A stretch of 64,000 nucleotides of DNA from Paenibacillus sp. FSL H7-0331 (GCF_001956045.1 NZ_MRTH01000030.1:33663-97662), one strand, 5' to 3'. Positions 1-9,446 are shown, counted from the stretch's first letter. The notes: a model not told the origin generated them from the sequence alone. Made by a program: numbers and translations.

Positions 1-1
1 C

Positions 2-961
2 CCCGTCTTTCATGATAGTGCAGTCGTCAATTACTACTGTTACCGTTTTCATAACCAAATCCATATGCAATGGTGAATCTACATGACCGCCAAAAGTTAA
101 ATTTTTTCCTATACCAATGTGGATATTTCCAAAGGACCCTTCATCCGGTGCCATATGGCCGCATAGAAAGTTCTCCTTATTTAACCCAAGACCAAGTTCT
201 GCAATATTATACACCGTTGGATCGTTGAAGTCAGCCAGCATTTTCCGTAAAATGTCTGCCTCACGTCCCCCTGTAATTTCCGTAATATAACCATTCTTCA
301 CAGTACATGTAATCGGTTCCTCAATTAAGTTCAATAAAGGATGAGGAATGCTTCCGTCAAATACTATTACACCGTTCGCAGTCCCTTCAACTGGTCCAAG
401 CGCTACTTCAGAATTTGGTGGAAATGAAGCGGAACCAGGCACTGTGGAAGTTCCATAATCGAAAACAGGTTCACGACCTTCTATACTGCAAACCATATTC
501 GTTCCTCCGGGAGTGGTAAGTGTAAACCTTTTCCCTTGATAATATTTAGAAACTCGATCGATGACTTGTTTCACTTCGTCAAAATCTGCTGTTAAACCGC
601 CTTTCTCAAACATATGGAGAGCATAGTCTTGAAGTCCAACCCAGCGTAATCTTCCATTTTTACTTGTTTCCAAACGTGCTTTTGAATGGAACATGGACAT
701 CGTAGTCGCACCAAAGGCTACATCGCATTGATTTAATGCGGCTTTCACCGTTTCTGGCGGTTCTGCGCCGTGGCCTTCTCTTGGTGACATAACGATCATC
801 GTAGTATCAAAAAGCTCTTTTGCATATTTGTAAACGAATTCACCAATTTCCCTTTTATTATCATCCGTGATGATTAGTACCTTTTCTCCTTCCTTTAAAT
901 GTGTAATACTCGTAAATAATTGTTTAATCCCTAGTGGCATATCTTTTGGCATTTCTTTCAT
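2..961 (-). CDS. NicX-like / aminopeptidase T-like metalloenzyme, partial
   Basis: The start lies at 961 and the frame runs off the left edge of the window, so about 320 residues are visible and the C-terminus is missing. The protein begins MKEMPKDMPLGIK and has the layout of the family containing aminopeptidase T (M29) and 2,5-dihydroxypyridine 5,6-dioxygenase NicX: an N-terminal half with the MSPREGHGAEPP stretch, followed by a half rich in conserved Glu and His (VEGTANG, HMAPDEGS, GGHVDSPLHMD). The HMAPDEGS and GGHVDSPLH segments hold probable metal ligands. Its start overlaps the upstream RidA stop in an ATGA, so the two are translationally coupled. Members are often misnamed leucyl aminopeptidases. 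Pairing with RidA and a LysR regulator suggests a role in small-molecule (perhaps N-heterocycle) catabolism; that is inference. Confidence 0.7.
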   Translation of the reverse strand, partial: MKEMPKDMPLGIKQLFTSITHLKEGEKVLIITDDNKREIGEFVYKYAKELFDTTMIVMSPREGHGAEPPETVKAALNQCDVAFGATTMSMFHSKARLETSKNGRLRWVGLQDYALHMFEKGGLTADFDEVKQVIDRVSKYYQGKRFTLTTPGGTNMVCSIEGREPVFDYGTSTVPGSASFPPNSEVALGPVEGTANGVIVFDGSIPHPLLNLIEEPITCTVKNGYITEITGGREADILRKMLADFNDPTVYNIAELGLGLNKENFLCGHMAPDEGSFGNIHIGIGKNLTFGGHVDSPLHMDLVMKTVTVVIDDCTIMKDG

Positions 962-1437
962 AAATCCTTTCCCCTCTCTATTGATAATACTTCTACTACA
1001 ATCTCAACTTCTACTGGTGTTCCGCCTGGCAAAGAAGCAGCCCCGACTGCAATCCTGCTGTGTTTTCCCGCTTCGCCAAACACTTCATTTGCTAAGGCAG
1101 AGACTTCATTCATCACTTCCGGCTGTTCAATAAAATCTGATGTGCTGGCTACATAACCTTTTATATTTACAATTTTCTTAATGCAATCAAGACTTCCCAT
1201 CATGTTTCGTACGGTTGCTAAACAATTGACGAAAGCGATTTTGGCGGCATCTTGCGCTTGATCCATAGTAATGGTATCGCCTACAATTCCCTTATACTTC
1301 AAGATGCCATCTACCTTAGCAGCATTTCCAGATACAAAAATCAAATTGCCAGTTTTAACTCCCGCTTCAAATATACGCTTATTGACTAGAGTCGGAAGCT
1401 TATACCCTGATTTTTCCAAACTTTCTTCGTAGCTCAT
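958..1437 (-). CDS. RidA/YjgF family protein
   Basis: The predicted protein of about 159 residues is a RidA (YjgF/YER057c/UK114) family member of the longer YjgH-like type. Visible hallmarks are the early GNLIFVSGNAA strand, the central KIAFVNCLATVRNMMGSLDCIKKIV helix region and the C-terminal RIAVGAASLPGGTPVEVEIVVEV block, where canonical RidA proteins carry RxxVxxxxLPxxxxVEIE and the catalytic Arg. Known members hydrolyse reactive enamines and imines, and some are ring-cleavage-pathway deaminases. ATG at 1437 is preferred over GTG at 1443 because of spacing from the AAGGAGG ribosome site. It overlaps the NicX-like gene by four bases, so a co-ordinated catabolic role is likely. Confidence 0.85.
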   Translation of the reverse strand: MSYEESLEKSGYKLPTLVNKRIFEAGVKTGNLIFVSGNAAKVDGILKYKGIVGDTITMDQAQDAAKIAFVNCLATVRNMMGSLDCIKKIVNIKGYVASTSDFIEQPEVMNEVSALANEVFGEAGKHSRIAVGAASLPGGTPVEVEIVVEVLSIERGKDL

Positions 1438-1513
1438 ATTCACACCCCTCCTTCTGTTTTTATCATACTCCGAATCATCCCATAACCACCAATACTTATT
1501 TATGCAAGAATCT

Positions 1514-1528
1514 ATAGCTTGAAGCTAT
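1514..1528. promoter_or_regulatory. LysR-type operator (T-N11-A palindrome)
   Basis: ATAGCTTGAAGCTAT is a perfect 7-1-7 palindrome containing the T-N11-A signature of LysR-family binding sites. It lies in the divergent intergenic region between the RidA operon and the LysR gene, where such a regulator would control both directions. Recognition by the neighbouring protein is inference. Confidence 0.6.
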
Positions 1529-1565
1529 GTTTATTGATACAATAACGAGAAGGAGGCAGACGATC

Positions 1566-2459
1566 ATGAACCTAAATAGTCTCTATTATTTTAAGGTAAT
1601 GGCGGAATTTCAGAATTATACGCAAGCAGCTCAGTTTCTTTGTATTACGCAGCCAAGTTTAAGCCGTGCCATGGCATTGCTGCAAAAAGATCTTGGGGTT
1701 CCGTTGTTTGAAAAAGACGGACGTAACGTTCGATTAACGAAATATGGAAGACTATTAAATTCCAATGTTTCGAAAGGATTCCAAGAAATTGAACTGGGTT
1801 ATAGCTTACTGAATCAATTCAGTAAAAAGGATTCCGGCATCATTGACTTTAGCTTCTTATTTGTTCTCGGCTATCATTTTGTACCCACACTCATTAAAAA
1901 CTTTCAAACTGAACACAAAAATATTACAATTAATTTCCATCAATGCAATACCGTGACGAGTATCATGAAAATTAAAGACGGTTCGGTAGATCTTGGCTTA
2001 TGTACCTACATGACTAATGAACCCAATATAGAATTCACTCCGATTTTAAAACAAAAGTTAGTTTGCATCACGTCTGAAAATCATCCACTCGCAAATCATG
2101 CTTCATTATCTTTGGAACAATTACTACCCTATCCGATGATAAGCTACACTGAAACAGCAGGCGAAATTCAAAGTTTTATTGATCGACTCTTTTCGAGCTG
2201 TTCCCAAAATCCTACTTACTTTTGTACGATGGCGGAGGAAATCACGATGGCTGGGCTGGTTTCCAGTAATCATAACAATTGTATTGCCATCGTTCCTGAT
2301 TTGGATGTCTTAGAAAATTTCTCAATAAAGAAAATTCCCATTAATCATCCAAAGGCATATAGAAACATTTATCTGGCTACTTCAAAAATTCACCCTAGGA
2401 TTCCATGTGTTGAAGTTTATTATAATTTCATAATGAAGTATGCCAATTATTCACAATAG
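1566..2459 (+). CDS. LysR family transcriptional regulator
   Basis: The start ATG at 1566 is chosen because AGAAGGAGG lies about ten bases upstream; the open frame extends back to 1527 but that part overlaps the operator palindrome. The protein is about 297 residues, the usual LysR length. An N-terminal winged helix-turn-helix (residues 1-60, with NYTQAAQFLCITQPSLSRAM) is followed by a periplasmic-binding-protein-like effector domain (from about residue 90). It is divergent from the RidA/NicX-like operon and probably activates it in response to a pathway intermediate. The product is cytoplasmic. The ligand cannot be told from sequence. Confidence 0.92.
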   Translation: MNLNSLYYFKVMAEFQNYTQAAQFLCITQPSLSRAMALLQKDLGVPLFEKDGRNVRLTKYGRLLNSNVSKGFQEIELGYSLLNQFSKKDSGIIDFSFLFVLGYHFVPTLIKNFQTEHKNITINFHQCNTVTSIMKIKDGSVDLGLCTYMTNEPNIEFTPILKQKLVCITSENHPLANHASLSLEQLLPYPMISYTETAGEIQSFIDRLFSSCSQNPTYFCTMAEEITMAGLVSSNHNNCIAIVPDLDVLENFSIKKIPINHPKAYRNIYLATSKIHPRIPCVEVYYNFIMKYANYSQ

Positions 2460-2580
2460 CCTCTCCAAGTTGAATGGGGTTAGTGGAAGAAATGAGGGGA
2501 ATACGAGCTGGAAAACATGGTATTGAAAACCATATTCAAAAATGTGCAGACCGAACCAAATATAGAAACACCTCATTTTT

Positions 2581-2900
2581 TTAGGCAACTATGAATTGCT
2601 CTATCTTTGTCCTCACCGTTTTCCAATCATTTGTTAGATGCACATACCAAGCGTCCATGTGCTGGCCTATCATCGTGGCATAGATGCGGATGTACCACAT
2701 CATGGTAGAACGATGCCGATCGGATTCGAGACGGTAGTCCACCTTCTCTCGCTTGTTGGAACGTTCTTTCCCTTTCTTGGGTTTGGACTTACGTTTCCTT
2801 CACTGGGAGCGAAGATTGGTCATGATGAAGAGAAGGAGAGAACTGAACATGGAGGCGGGATCGTGAATAAGTCGGTGTGAGAGAGCCATCTGGTTAATCA
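2581..2900 (-). pseudogene. unidentified degraded ORF next to an IS remnant
   Basis: On the minus strand a reading frame starting near 2900 encodes LINQMALSHRLIHDPASM, hits a stop at 2800-2802 and continues as a basic stretch (RKRKSKPKKGKERSNKREK) and WYIRIYATMIGQHMDAWY before stopping at 2581. The in-frame stop and the neighbouring transposase piece argue for decayed mobile-element sequence. I do not recognise the family with certainty. No hairpin or promoter stands out here. Confidence 0.35.
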
Positions 2901-3128
2901 GTGAGCTATATTTACACGAACTTCTTTCTCAAGCTGACGTTCAGAACGAATGCCAAATAGATAGCCAATCAGCATCATTTTAAAGAGACGAATGGGGTCA
3001 GTGGAGGGTCGGCCGTTATCCTCGCTGTAAAAAGGCTTCACTTTTTCAAGTATGAAAGAAAAGTCATTATATTTTTGGATGATTCTTAGCAGGTGGTCTT
3101 TTGGGACAAGTTCTTCGATACCAGCCAA
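2898..3128 (-). pseudogene. IS1182-family transposase, N-terminal fragment
   Basis: The 76 codons encode the typical N-terminal domain of IS1182-family DDE transposases: LVPKDHLLRIIQKYNDFSF, then EDNGRPSTDPIRLFKMMLIGYLFGIRSERQLEKEV. The frame stops at VNIAH, where intact relatives continue with VNxAYRWFLG. The whole catalytic DDE domain is missing. This is therefore a dead fragment, about one sixth of a normal gene. Its neighbour at 2581-2900 is a different sequence, so the two were joined by rearrangement. Confidence 0.75.
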
Positions 3129-3228
3129 TTCATATGCTTTTGAACATCTTTTTCGGAGCGTAACATAAGATCACCACCCAGATTTATTAGCTATATTAAC
3201 GCGGTGATTTGTTAAAGCTATTTTACTT

Positions 3229-3291
3229 AAAAAAGCCTGTTGACCTTTATCAACAGACTATCAGGATACCCTGTTTTATGGGTATCCTGAT
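3229..3291 (-). terminator. tandem rho-independent terminator of the MFS gene
   Basis: Directly after the MFS stop are two stem-loops read on the minus strand: an 11-bp stem ATCAGGATACC/GGTATCCTGAT (3260-3291), then a shorter CTGTTGA/TCAACAG stem (about 3236-3257) followed by six T. The second has the classic intrinsic terminator form. Confidence 0.8.
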
Positions 3292-4524
3292 TTATTTACT
3301 TTCCGATAGAGACCGCAACCGTCTGAGCGATGGGAATAGATACATCCACAGGCCAGCAACTGCTACGGTTCCAAGGCCTCCGATGAAGGCGGCGGGAACA
3401 GCTCCAACAAACCCGGCCAGCATGCCCGACTCGAACTCCCCTAGTTGATTGGAAGTCCCGATAAAAAGCGAGTTCACAGCGTTTACTCGGCCCCGCATAT
3501 CATCTGGAGTTTGCAACTGTACAAGTGTAGTCCTAATCACGACGCTGACCACGTCTGAAGCTCCGACGAGAAACAAGGCAAACAACGAGACAAACAGGTT
3601 TGTTGAAAGGGCAAATATCATAGTAGTGATTCCAAAAACAGCGAGTGCCCCGAACAGCGTAGGTCCAAAGGCTTTTTTAAGCGGAAAATAGGCGAAAATA
3701 ATCGACATTAATAGTGCACCAACCGCCGGGGCCGTCCGCATCAGTCCCAATCCCCACGGACCTGTATGCAGAATATCCTGAGCAAATATCGGTAAAAGCG
3801 CTGTCGCACCGCCAAGGAGGACAGCGAAGAGATCAAGCGATATGGTCCCCAAAATCACTTTATTGCGATAGACGAATACCATGCCTGAGAAGAGGGAGCG
3901 CAAGGATACGGGTTCCAACCTTCGAATGCTTTGCTCCATACGGATCAAAAAAGTGAGTATTGCAGCGACTAGCAGCGCTATGGTTGCTGTACTATATACG
4001 AAGCCGACTCCTAGTGAGAAGAGCAAACCACCAAGAGAAGGACCTATGATTTGGGCTGTTTGCCCGGCAGAGGTGCTCCATGATATGGCTTGCTGAAGGA
4101 TTGCCTTAGGCACCAACTGTGGTAACAGCGCAGAATACGATGGGCCTTCGAAGGCACGGCAAGCGCCGAGAATAGCTGCGGCCAGCAAAATTTGTTCACG
4201 GCCAAGCCAGCCCGCAATATTTCCTAATAGCAGAAGTGCAGCGACTACGCCTTCAAGGATTTGACACAAGAACACAATTCTTCGGCGGTCAAAGCGGTCC
4301 GCGACATGACCGACAACTAAAGTAAGCAGCACCATTGGGGTAAACTGCGCTAGGCCTACGAGACCTAGACTGAAAGCGTCATGAGTTAAGTCGTACATCT
4401 GCCATCCGATCGCAACCGAGAGCATCTGGAAGGATGATGAGGATAAAATTCCCGAGGACCAAAATTTCGCGAAAGACGGCTGCCTTAGTATGGAATCCGT
4501 TGATTGAAGCAAAATACAGCTCAC
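3292..4524 (-). CDS. MFS exporter (EntS/MefA-like, MFS_3 type)
   Basis: This 410-residue integral membrane protein has about twelve hydrophobic segments and the signature loop ADRFDRRR after the second segment (residues about 75-82), typical of the EntS/MefA branch of the major facilitator superfamily. Later hallmarks are FEGPSYSALLPQLVP and a second-half VVIRTTLVQLQTPDDMRGRVNAV motif. Members export macrolides, siderophores or other small molecules by proton antiport; the substrate is unknown here. GTG at 4524 opens the frame but has no well-spaced Shine-Dalgarno site, so the true start is uncertain. The gene stands alone with its own terminator. Confidence 0.88.
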   Translation of the reverse strand: MSCILLQSTDSILRQPSFAKFWSSGILSSSSFQMLSVAIGWQMYDLTHDAFSLGLVGLAQFTPMVLLTLVVGHVADRFDRRRIVFLCQILEGVVAALLLLGNIAGWLGREQILLAAAILGACRAFEGPSYSALLPQLVPKAILQQAISWSTSAGQTAQIIGPSLGGLLFSLGVGFVYSTATIALLVAAILTFLIRMEQSIRRLEPVSLRSLFSGMVFVYRNKVILGTISLDLFAVLLGGATALLPIFAQDILHTGPWGLGLMRTAPAVGALLMSIIFAYFPLKKAFGPTLFGALAVFGITTMIFALSTNLFVSLFALFLVGASDVVSVVIRTTLVQLQTPDDMRGRVNAVNSLFIGTSNQLGEFESGMLAGFVGAVPAAFIGGLGTVAVAGLWMYLFPSLRRLRSLSESK

Positions 4525-4791
4525 GCCCTTTTTAAAGGATTAGTGACTACACCTCCGATAGCTTACCGGCTTCCTAATAAAATGATGAGTGGTTTGATAA
4601 CCGAGTTTTGATGCAATCTCGTAAATTTTTAATCTTGTAGTTGTCCAGTAAAAATGACACACTTTGCATTCTTAGTCTGAGCATAGTATTTTCTAAATAA
4701 CTCATAGCAAGAAAAATTCTCTTGCAGTTGGATTTTAAATCCAATATTGGTAATCATAAAGTAAGAAATATCATAATCTTGGAATGTTCCA

Positions 4792-5082
4792 TTAAGTGGG
4801 CAAGTCCTGCCCCTTATTAATGACGATCATATGTCTTCGGGCTCGTCTTTCGTTCATCCACATGGCCAAAACTTGCTCGACTATTGCCTAGACTGTAAAC
4901 TTTCGCCGTTCAACGTGTTGCCGCCATGCTCTACATACGTGACCAACATTTTAAAAACATCATCTTTGCGCTCCGGCGTAAAAAGAGATGTCCCGAGGAT
5001 AATTTGCTAATTTGCGAGCAACCTAGCTCAAGGTCCGGAATCGATATTCGATTTCATATGGATCAACTATATTTTTCTGCAT
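4792..5082 (-). pseudogene. small hypothetical gene, broken by a stop and frameshifts
   Basis: A clear ribosome site (GGAGGGG) precedes ATG at 5082 on the minus strand. The frame begins MQKNIVDPYEIEYRFRTL, meets a TAG, continues VARKLANYPRDISF, shifts frame to PERKDDVFKMLVTYVEHGG, and shifts again to VEQVLAMWMNERRARRHMIV before stopping at 4792. Joined together this would be a protein of about 95 residues. I do not recognise the family. The remaining part of this 650-bp intergenic stretch (4525-4791) holds the MFS promoter region and nothing else I can name. Confidence 0.5.
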
Positions 5083-5172
5083 AGTGAACCCCTCCACAGA
5101 ACCGGTTCTAAGATAATTGCTCCATAGGTGAAATATCCTGTCCATTAGGGAAAGGTACTGTCTTTTTTAATT

Positions 5173-7554
5173 TCATTCAGATTTCTCCTCCATCATTTCC
5201 TTGTACCTTCCAGGTGTGATGCCTTCGTATTTCCTAAATATTCGGATGAATGTATTCAGTTCATTGAAACCTGCACAACGGGATACATCCGCCAAGCTTT
5301 TGGTACGGTCGGCAATCAAATGCTTGGCCCGCTCCACCCGCGCTTTGTTGATGAAATTGAGCAGCCCTTCTCCCGTATGATCCTTAAAAAGTTTGGATAA
5401 ATAAGCGGGTTTCATATCGAAGTGATTACCGATCATCGAAATATTCAATCTAGGGTCATGAAAATTCTCATTAATAAAAGCGGTAACACGATCCATTAGC
5501 TTTTTCAACGATTGCTGTCGCGACTGCTGAATGCTTTGTTGGCTTTTGGCAGATGTATACTCACATACGTTCATGAGCAACTCTGTCAGCTGCTGCTGCA
5601 TATCCTGAATCGTTTCGCAGGATGTAAGCCGCTCGATTTGCTTCGGATTTTGGAATAAAAAGTTCTCCTGCCCAGCTCCGATTTCACTTATAGTTTTCAG
5701 CATCGTGCTGACCAAATCCAACATCAGACAACGGGCGACGGCGACCGAGATGGGCGTGCGATTCAGGTTTCGGCGAATAATCTCGTCAAGTGTCTCACGG
5801 GACCTGACAAAATCGCCTGCTTTTACATAATTAATCAGTTGCTGTTCCACCTGAAGCGGGAAATAATAAGCATTTTCAGCATCCTCCAGGTCGGCCTTAT
5901 GAAGTTCCGCATATGACAAAATTTCTTTGCTGCCCATGACCAGCTTATATTCCATGGCATCGAGCGCTTCCACATACGCTTTGGAGATTCCGTTGATTCC
6001 GCTATGAATCGAACTCAAGGAGAGCGTCAGATGAATATGGTAGTGTGTGTTTAAGAACGTTTGAGCTTCCCTTGCTATCCGCAACAGATCCTCCTTAAGC
6101 TCTTCCGCGTCCTTATGGCTGAAATTAGTCAGACAGACCAGTGCCTGATCCACCTCCGTCACATAGCCGTGATGGTGCTGATCGGCAAGCTCTTCCACCA
6201 CATTGCCGACAATAAACTGCAGCAGCTTCAGCTTCTCGCTTTCATCGATTCCTTCAATACGGTCGTGGAAAGGAGCGCTTGCTTCCACATAAAGCAACAT
6301 GACGGCAAAATTGTCCGACAGCAGCGTGATATTAAAGGTGGTCATGGATTCGTCGACTGGAAGCCGGCCATCAACCCGTCCTTTCAGGAGGCGGACGATA
6401 AAGTTCGAGCGCAGAATCTGATGCTGACTTTTCATTTGATCCATCATTTGTTTCATTTCATTCAGCGTACTGCCGATCGCTTGTTCAATAAAATGAAATT
6501 CGTTATGTTCCCCGCCGTAACTCATATTCGCTTTTCCGGAAAAGGCTTGAACCAAGCGCCGAACGGGAGTGTAATTTTTTTGTAAAAAGATGTAGGTCAG
6601 TAAACCGCCACCCAACAAGCTGATCAGAATGCTTACATAAGTAAGGCGCCGCACATGTTCCGCTTTTTGCCAATACAAGCTGCTGGGAATCATAGAGACA
6701 TACTTAAGACCGGAACGGTCCGACTGGATCGATTGAACCTCATACCTTTCTCCGCCCTTCTTGTAGTAAAAGAAGTTGGAGCCGCTCGCCAATTGCTCAT
6801 AAGGGAAGTCGGAGGGAAGGCCCTCCGCGGAATTGGAAATCAGTACCTCGTTGTCCCGGTTTACAATTAGGACGCGGCCTTTATTGAATAGCTCTACGTT
6901 CTGAATCGCTCCTAAAATCCGGGATTGATCGATCATGATGACATTAGTTGCCAACGGCGCATCTTTATCCGAGCGGAAGGTGCTGATGTAGGCAGCAGTT
7001 TTGATAATCTTGCCATTTACATCAATTCTCATCATAGGCAGAAAGCCTTTAAAATCCTTATGTCTCACGATAGACCTCCATTGCTCGTAAGAAAAGAATG
7101 GATTGGAATGCTGTGTCTGATAGGTATAGGATGCGCTTCGTATGAAACCTGGCAGAACCACCGTATTCGTATCCGCCATGTACATGTAGAAAAGATCAAC
7201 AAATAAGTACGTACTATTATATAGATTAAAGTTCTCGCTCACCCGATAAAGATCATACGTATAGTCGTTAGGAAAAGAAGTGTATTTGTTCGAGTACAGA
7301 AGTTCCTGCACCTGTAAATTCCAGGTCATCTCAAAATTTAAGCGCTCCATTGATTGAAAGTAGTTATCCATGATCTCGCGGACCTGCTTCAATAAAGAGT
7401 TGTTCGCTTTATGAATTTCACTCTCCAGCGTCGTTTTGGAGTTGATATACACGAAGATACTGATCATGACAGGCAGAAGAAGAATGGCCATGTAAGAAAA
7501 AAACCATGTCAATACAATGCTGCGACGGTTGATCGATATGATGCGCTTGATCAG
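5173..7554 (-). CDS. membrane-bound AraC-family regulator with extracellular sensor
   Basis: The architecture is an N-terminal membrane helix (SYMAILLLPVMISIFVYI), a large extracellular part of about 250 residues with Cache-like character, a second membrane helix (YVSILISLLGGGLLTYIFL), a cytoplasmic linker and a C-terminal AraC DNA-binding domain (from ISMIGNHFDMKPAYLSKLF, ending in ITPGRYKEM). Such proteins are common in Paenibacillus next to LplABC-type importers and act as one-component receptors. Good Shine-Dalgarno spacing (AGGAGG, 8 bases) points to a CTG start at 7554; TTG at 7512 is the first conventional alternative. It lies downstream of the importer operon on the same strand, and probably binds the phased repeats at 11261-11334. 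Confidence 0.85.
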   Translation of the reverse strand: MIKRIISINRRSIVLTWFFSYMAILLLPVMISIFVYINSKTTLESEIHKANNSLLKQVREIMDNYFQSMERLNFEMTWNLQVQELLYSNKYTSFPNDYTYDLYRVSENFNLYNSTYLFVDLFYMYMADTNTVVLPGFIRSASYTYQTQHSNPFFSYEQWRSIVRHKDFKGFLPMMRIDVNGKIIKTAAYISTFRSDKDAPLATNVIMIDQSRILGAIQNVELFNKGRVLIVNRDNEVLISNSAEGLPSDFPYEQLASGSNFFYYKKGGERYEVQSIQSDRSGLKYVSMIPSSLYWQKAEHVRRLTYVSILISLLGGGLLTYIFLQKNYTPVRRLVQAFSGKANMSYGGEHNEFHFIEQAIGSTLNEMKQMMDQMKSQHQILRSNFIVRLLKGRVDGRLPVDESMTTFNITLLSDNFAVMLLYVEASAPFHDRIEGIDESEKLKLLQFIVGNVVEELADQHHHGYVTEVDQALVCLTNFSHKDAEELKEDLLRIAREAQTFLNTHYHIHLTLSLSSIHSGINGISKAYVEALDAMEYKLVMGSKEILSYAELHKADLEDAENAYYFPLQVEQQLINYVKAGDFVRSRETLDEIIRRNLNRTPISVAVARCLMLDLVSTMLKTISEIGAGQENFLFQNPKQIERLTSCETIQDMQQQLTELLMNVCEYTSAKSQQSIQQSRQQSLKKLMDRVTAFINENFHDPRLNISMIGNHFDMKPAYLSKLFKDHTGEGLLNFINKARVERAKHLIADRTKSLADVSRCAGFNELNTFIRIFRKYEGITPGRYKEMMEEKSE

Positions 7555-7647
7555 TAAAATCGCCTCCTATCTGATATCTATTTTATATTTTCTTTAAGGA
7601 GAAGTATAATTATAATTCGGAATTACAGATCCCTGTTGTCACTGATT

Positions 7648-8529
7648 TTATCCCTTTAATGCACCGACCATAACGCCCTTTACGAAATATTTTTGAACCA
7701 ACGGATAGACGCACAGAATCGGTACCGCAGCGACCATAATGGTTGCGTACTTGATCGTTTCCCCAATTTGGTACTGGTCGGCTGCAGCGGCTCCTGCGGC
7801 CATGCTATCCGTCGAATTCGCTATCAGAATTTCGCGTAGTATGAGCTGCAGGGGAAATAGGTTGTGATCCTTGAGAAATAACGAAGAATAAAACCACCCG
7901 TTCCATTTATCGACAGCATAGTACAGAATCATAACCGCGATCACCGGCATAGAAAGAGGGAGGATGATCTTGAACAAAATAGTGAAGTGATTAGCTCCAT
8001 CTATTTTGGCTGATTCTTCGAGGCTCTCCGGCACCCCCATAAAGGCGGTCCGCATAATGATTAAATTAAACGTACTGATGGCAAACGGAAAGATGGTAGC
8101 CCACAACGAATCAATCAGACCGACGTTTTTGACAACCAGATAAAAAGGAATGAGGCCGCCTTGGAAAAACATCGTGAACACTATGATCAAAATAAACGCT
8201 TTGTTCCACATCACGTTGCTCCGAGACAGCACGTAAGCGCCCAACGAGGTCATCAAGACATTCATAGTCACACCAAACGCTAGGATAAAAAGAGTGTTGC
8301 GATAGCCCGTCAAAATAGCCGGATTGGCTAACACGTTCTTGTATGCTTGGATACTGAAGCCGAGCGATTTAAACAAAAGCCCTTTATGGCTGATCAGCTG
8401 GTTCGGATCGCTGAAGGAAGCGAACGCCACATACAGCAGCGGATACAGCGTGACCATCACTAAGAGAAGCAGAAACGTGTGGGTCCCCGCGTCAAACAAC
8501 TTGTCGGAAACACTTGTGTATTTCTTCAT
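7648..8529 (-). CDS. carbohydrate ABC transporter permease, YtcP/MalG type
   Basis: The product is a six-helix inner permease of the CUT1 sugar importer family. The EAA loop is visible as ESAKIDGANHFTILFKIILPLSMP, and the C-terminus ends in the family-typical KYFVKGVMVGALKG. ATG at 8529 follows AAGGGGATA at good spacing and is preferred over the upstream frame start at 8550. It is the last transport gene of the operon and sits 14 bases after the LplB-type gene. It would pair with the LplB-type permease; no ATPase gene is present, so a shared MsmX-like ATPase elsewhere is expected. The exact sugar is unknown. Confidence 0.93.
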   Translation of the reverse strand: MKKYTSVSDKLFDAGTHTFLLLLVMVTLYPLLYVAFASFSDPNQLISHKGLLFKSLGFSIQAYKNVLANPAILTGYRNTLFILAFGVTMNVLMTSLGAYVLSRSNVMWNKAFILIIVFTMFFQGGLIPFYLVVKNVGLIDSLWATIFPFAISTFNLIIMRTAFMGVPESLEESAKIDGANHFTILFKIILPLSMPVIAVMILYYAVDKWNGWFYSSLFLKDHNLFPLQLILREILIANSTDSMAAGAAAADQYQIGETIKYATIMVAAVPILCVYPLVQKYFVKGVMVGALKG

Positions 8530-8543
8530 TTTCGATATCCCCT

Positions 8544-9446
8544 TCACCATAAGCTACTTTTGTTGACTTTGCGGCTGATATAATTTGCGGAAAATAACAG
8601 AATCAAGTTAATGACCGAATTGAAAAGACCTACAGCTGTACTATAGCTCCAGCCGAACTCCAGAAGACCCTTTCGATAAACGAAGGAGGAAATAACATCG
8701 GCGGTATCGTAAGTGACCGGGTTATAGAGAAGAAGGATTTTTTCAAAACCGACATTCAGCATGTTTCCCATCCGCAAAATAAACATAATAGCGATGGTGG
8801 GCATAATACCGGGCAGGGTGATGTGGAGAATCTGCTTCCAACGGCTGGCTCCATCCATATGGGCTGCTTCGTACTGCTCTTGATCGATCCCTGTAAGTGC
8901 GGCAATATAGATGATGGACTCCCAACCGATTTTTTGCCAAATTTCAGAAATTACATAGATTGAACGGAACATCTCCGGCTTTTGCAGCATCGCCTGGCCG
9001 TCATAGCCGAAATACATGAACAGCTTATTTATAATCCCGTCGCTGTTGGTAAAATCGTTGATCATCCCACAGATGACGATGAGCGATATGAAATAAGGCA
9101 TGTACGTCACCGATTGTACGAAGCGCTTAAATATATGGTGCCGGACTTCATTAATGAGGATCGCCAAAATGATAGGTGCAGGAAATTCAAAGCACAACGT
9201 ATACAAGCTGATTACGACTGTATTTTTCAAAATACGCCAAAAGTAATAGCTGCTGAAAAAGTCCTTAAAATGGGAAAGCCCGACCCATTCACTGCCCGTG
9301 ATTCCTTTCATAGGTGTGTAGTCCTTAAAGGCAATGATGGCTCCATACATGGGTGCGTAATGAAAAATAGCATAATAAACAATCACGGGAACCATCATCA
9401 AGTATAAATATTTATTGCGCGCAAAGTCTTTGGCGAGATTTTCCAT
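8544..9446 (-). CDS. carbohydrate ABC transporter permease, LplB type
   Basis: The protein is about 300 residues from ATG 9446, which follows AAAGGACAG. It starts MENLAKDFARNKYLYLMMVPVIVYY, carries the LplB-type YAPMYGAIIAFKDY segment after the first membrane helix, and has the EAA loop EAAHMDGASRWKQILHITLPG. An earlier GTG at 9527 would place the start within the hairpin at 9495-9525 and is unlikely. It forms the heteromeric membrane pore with the YtcP-type gene and receives substrate from the lipoprotein encoded upstream. Confidence 0.93.
   Translation of the reverse strand: MENLAKDFARNKYLYLMMVPVIVYYAIFHYAPMYGAIIAFKDYTPMKGITGSEWVGLSHFKDFFSSYYFWRILKNTVVISLYTLCFEFPAPIILAILINEVRHHIFKRFVQSVTYMPYFISLIVICGMINDFTNSDGIINKLFMYFGYDGQAMLQKPEMFRSIYVISEIWQKIGWESIIYIAALTGIDQEQYEAAHMDGASRWKQILHITLPGIMPTIAIMFILRMGNMLNVGFEKILLLYNPVTYDTADVISSFVYRKGLLEFGWSYSTAVGLFNSVINLILLFSANYISRKVNKSSLW

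Noticed and set aside
6061..6585. Long plus-strand open frame opposite the membrane AraC gene
   Set aside because: No ribosome site, no recognisable motif, and its codons mirror the clear AraC-family protein on the other strand.
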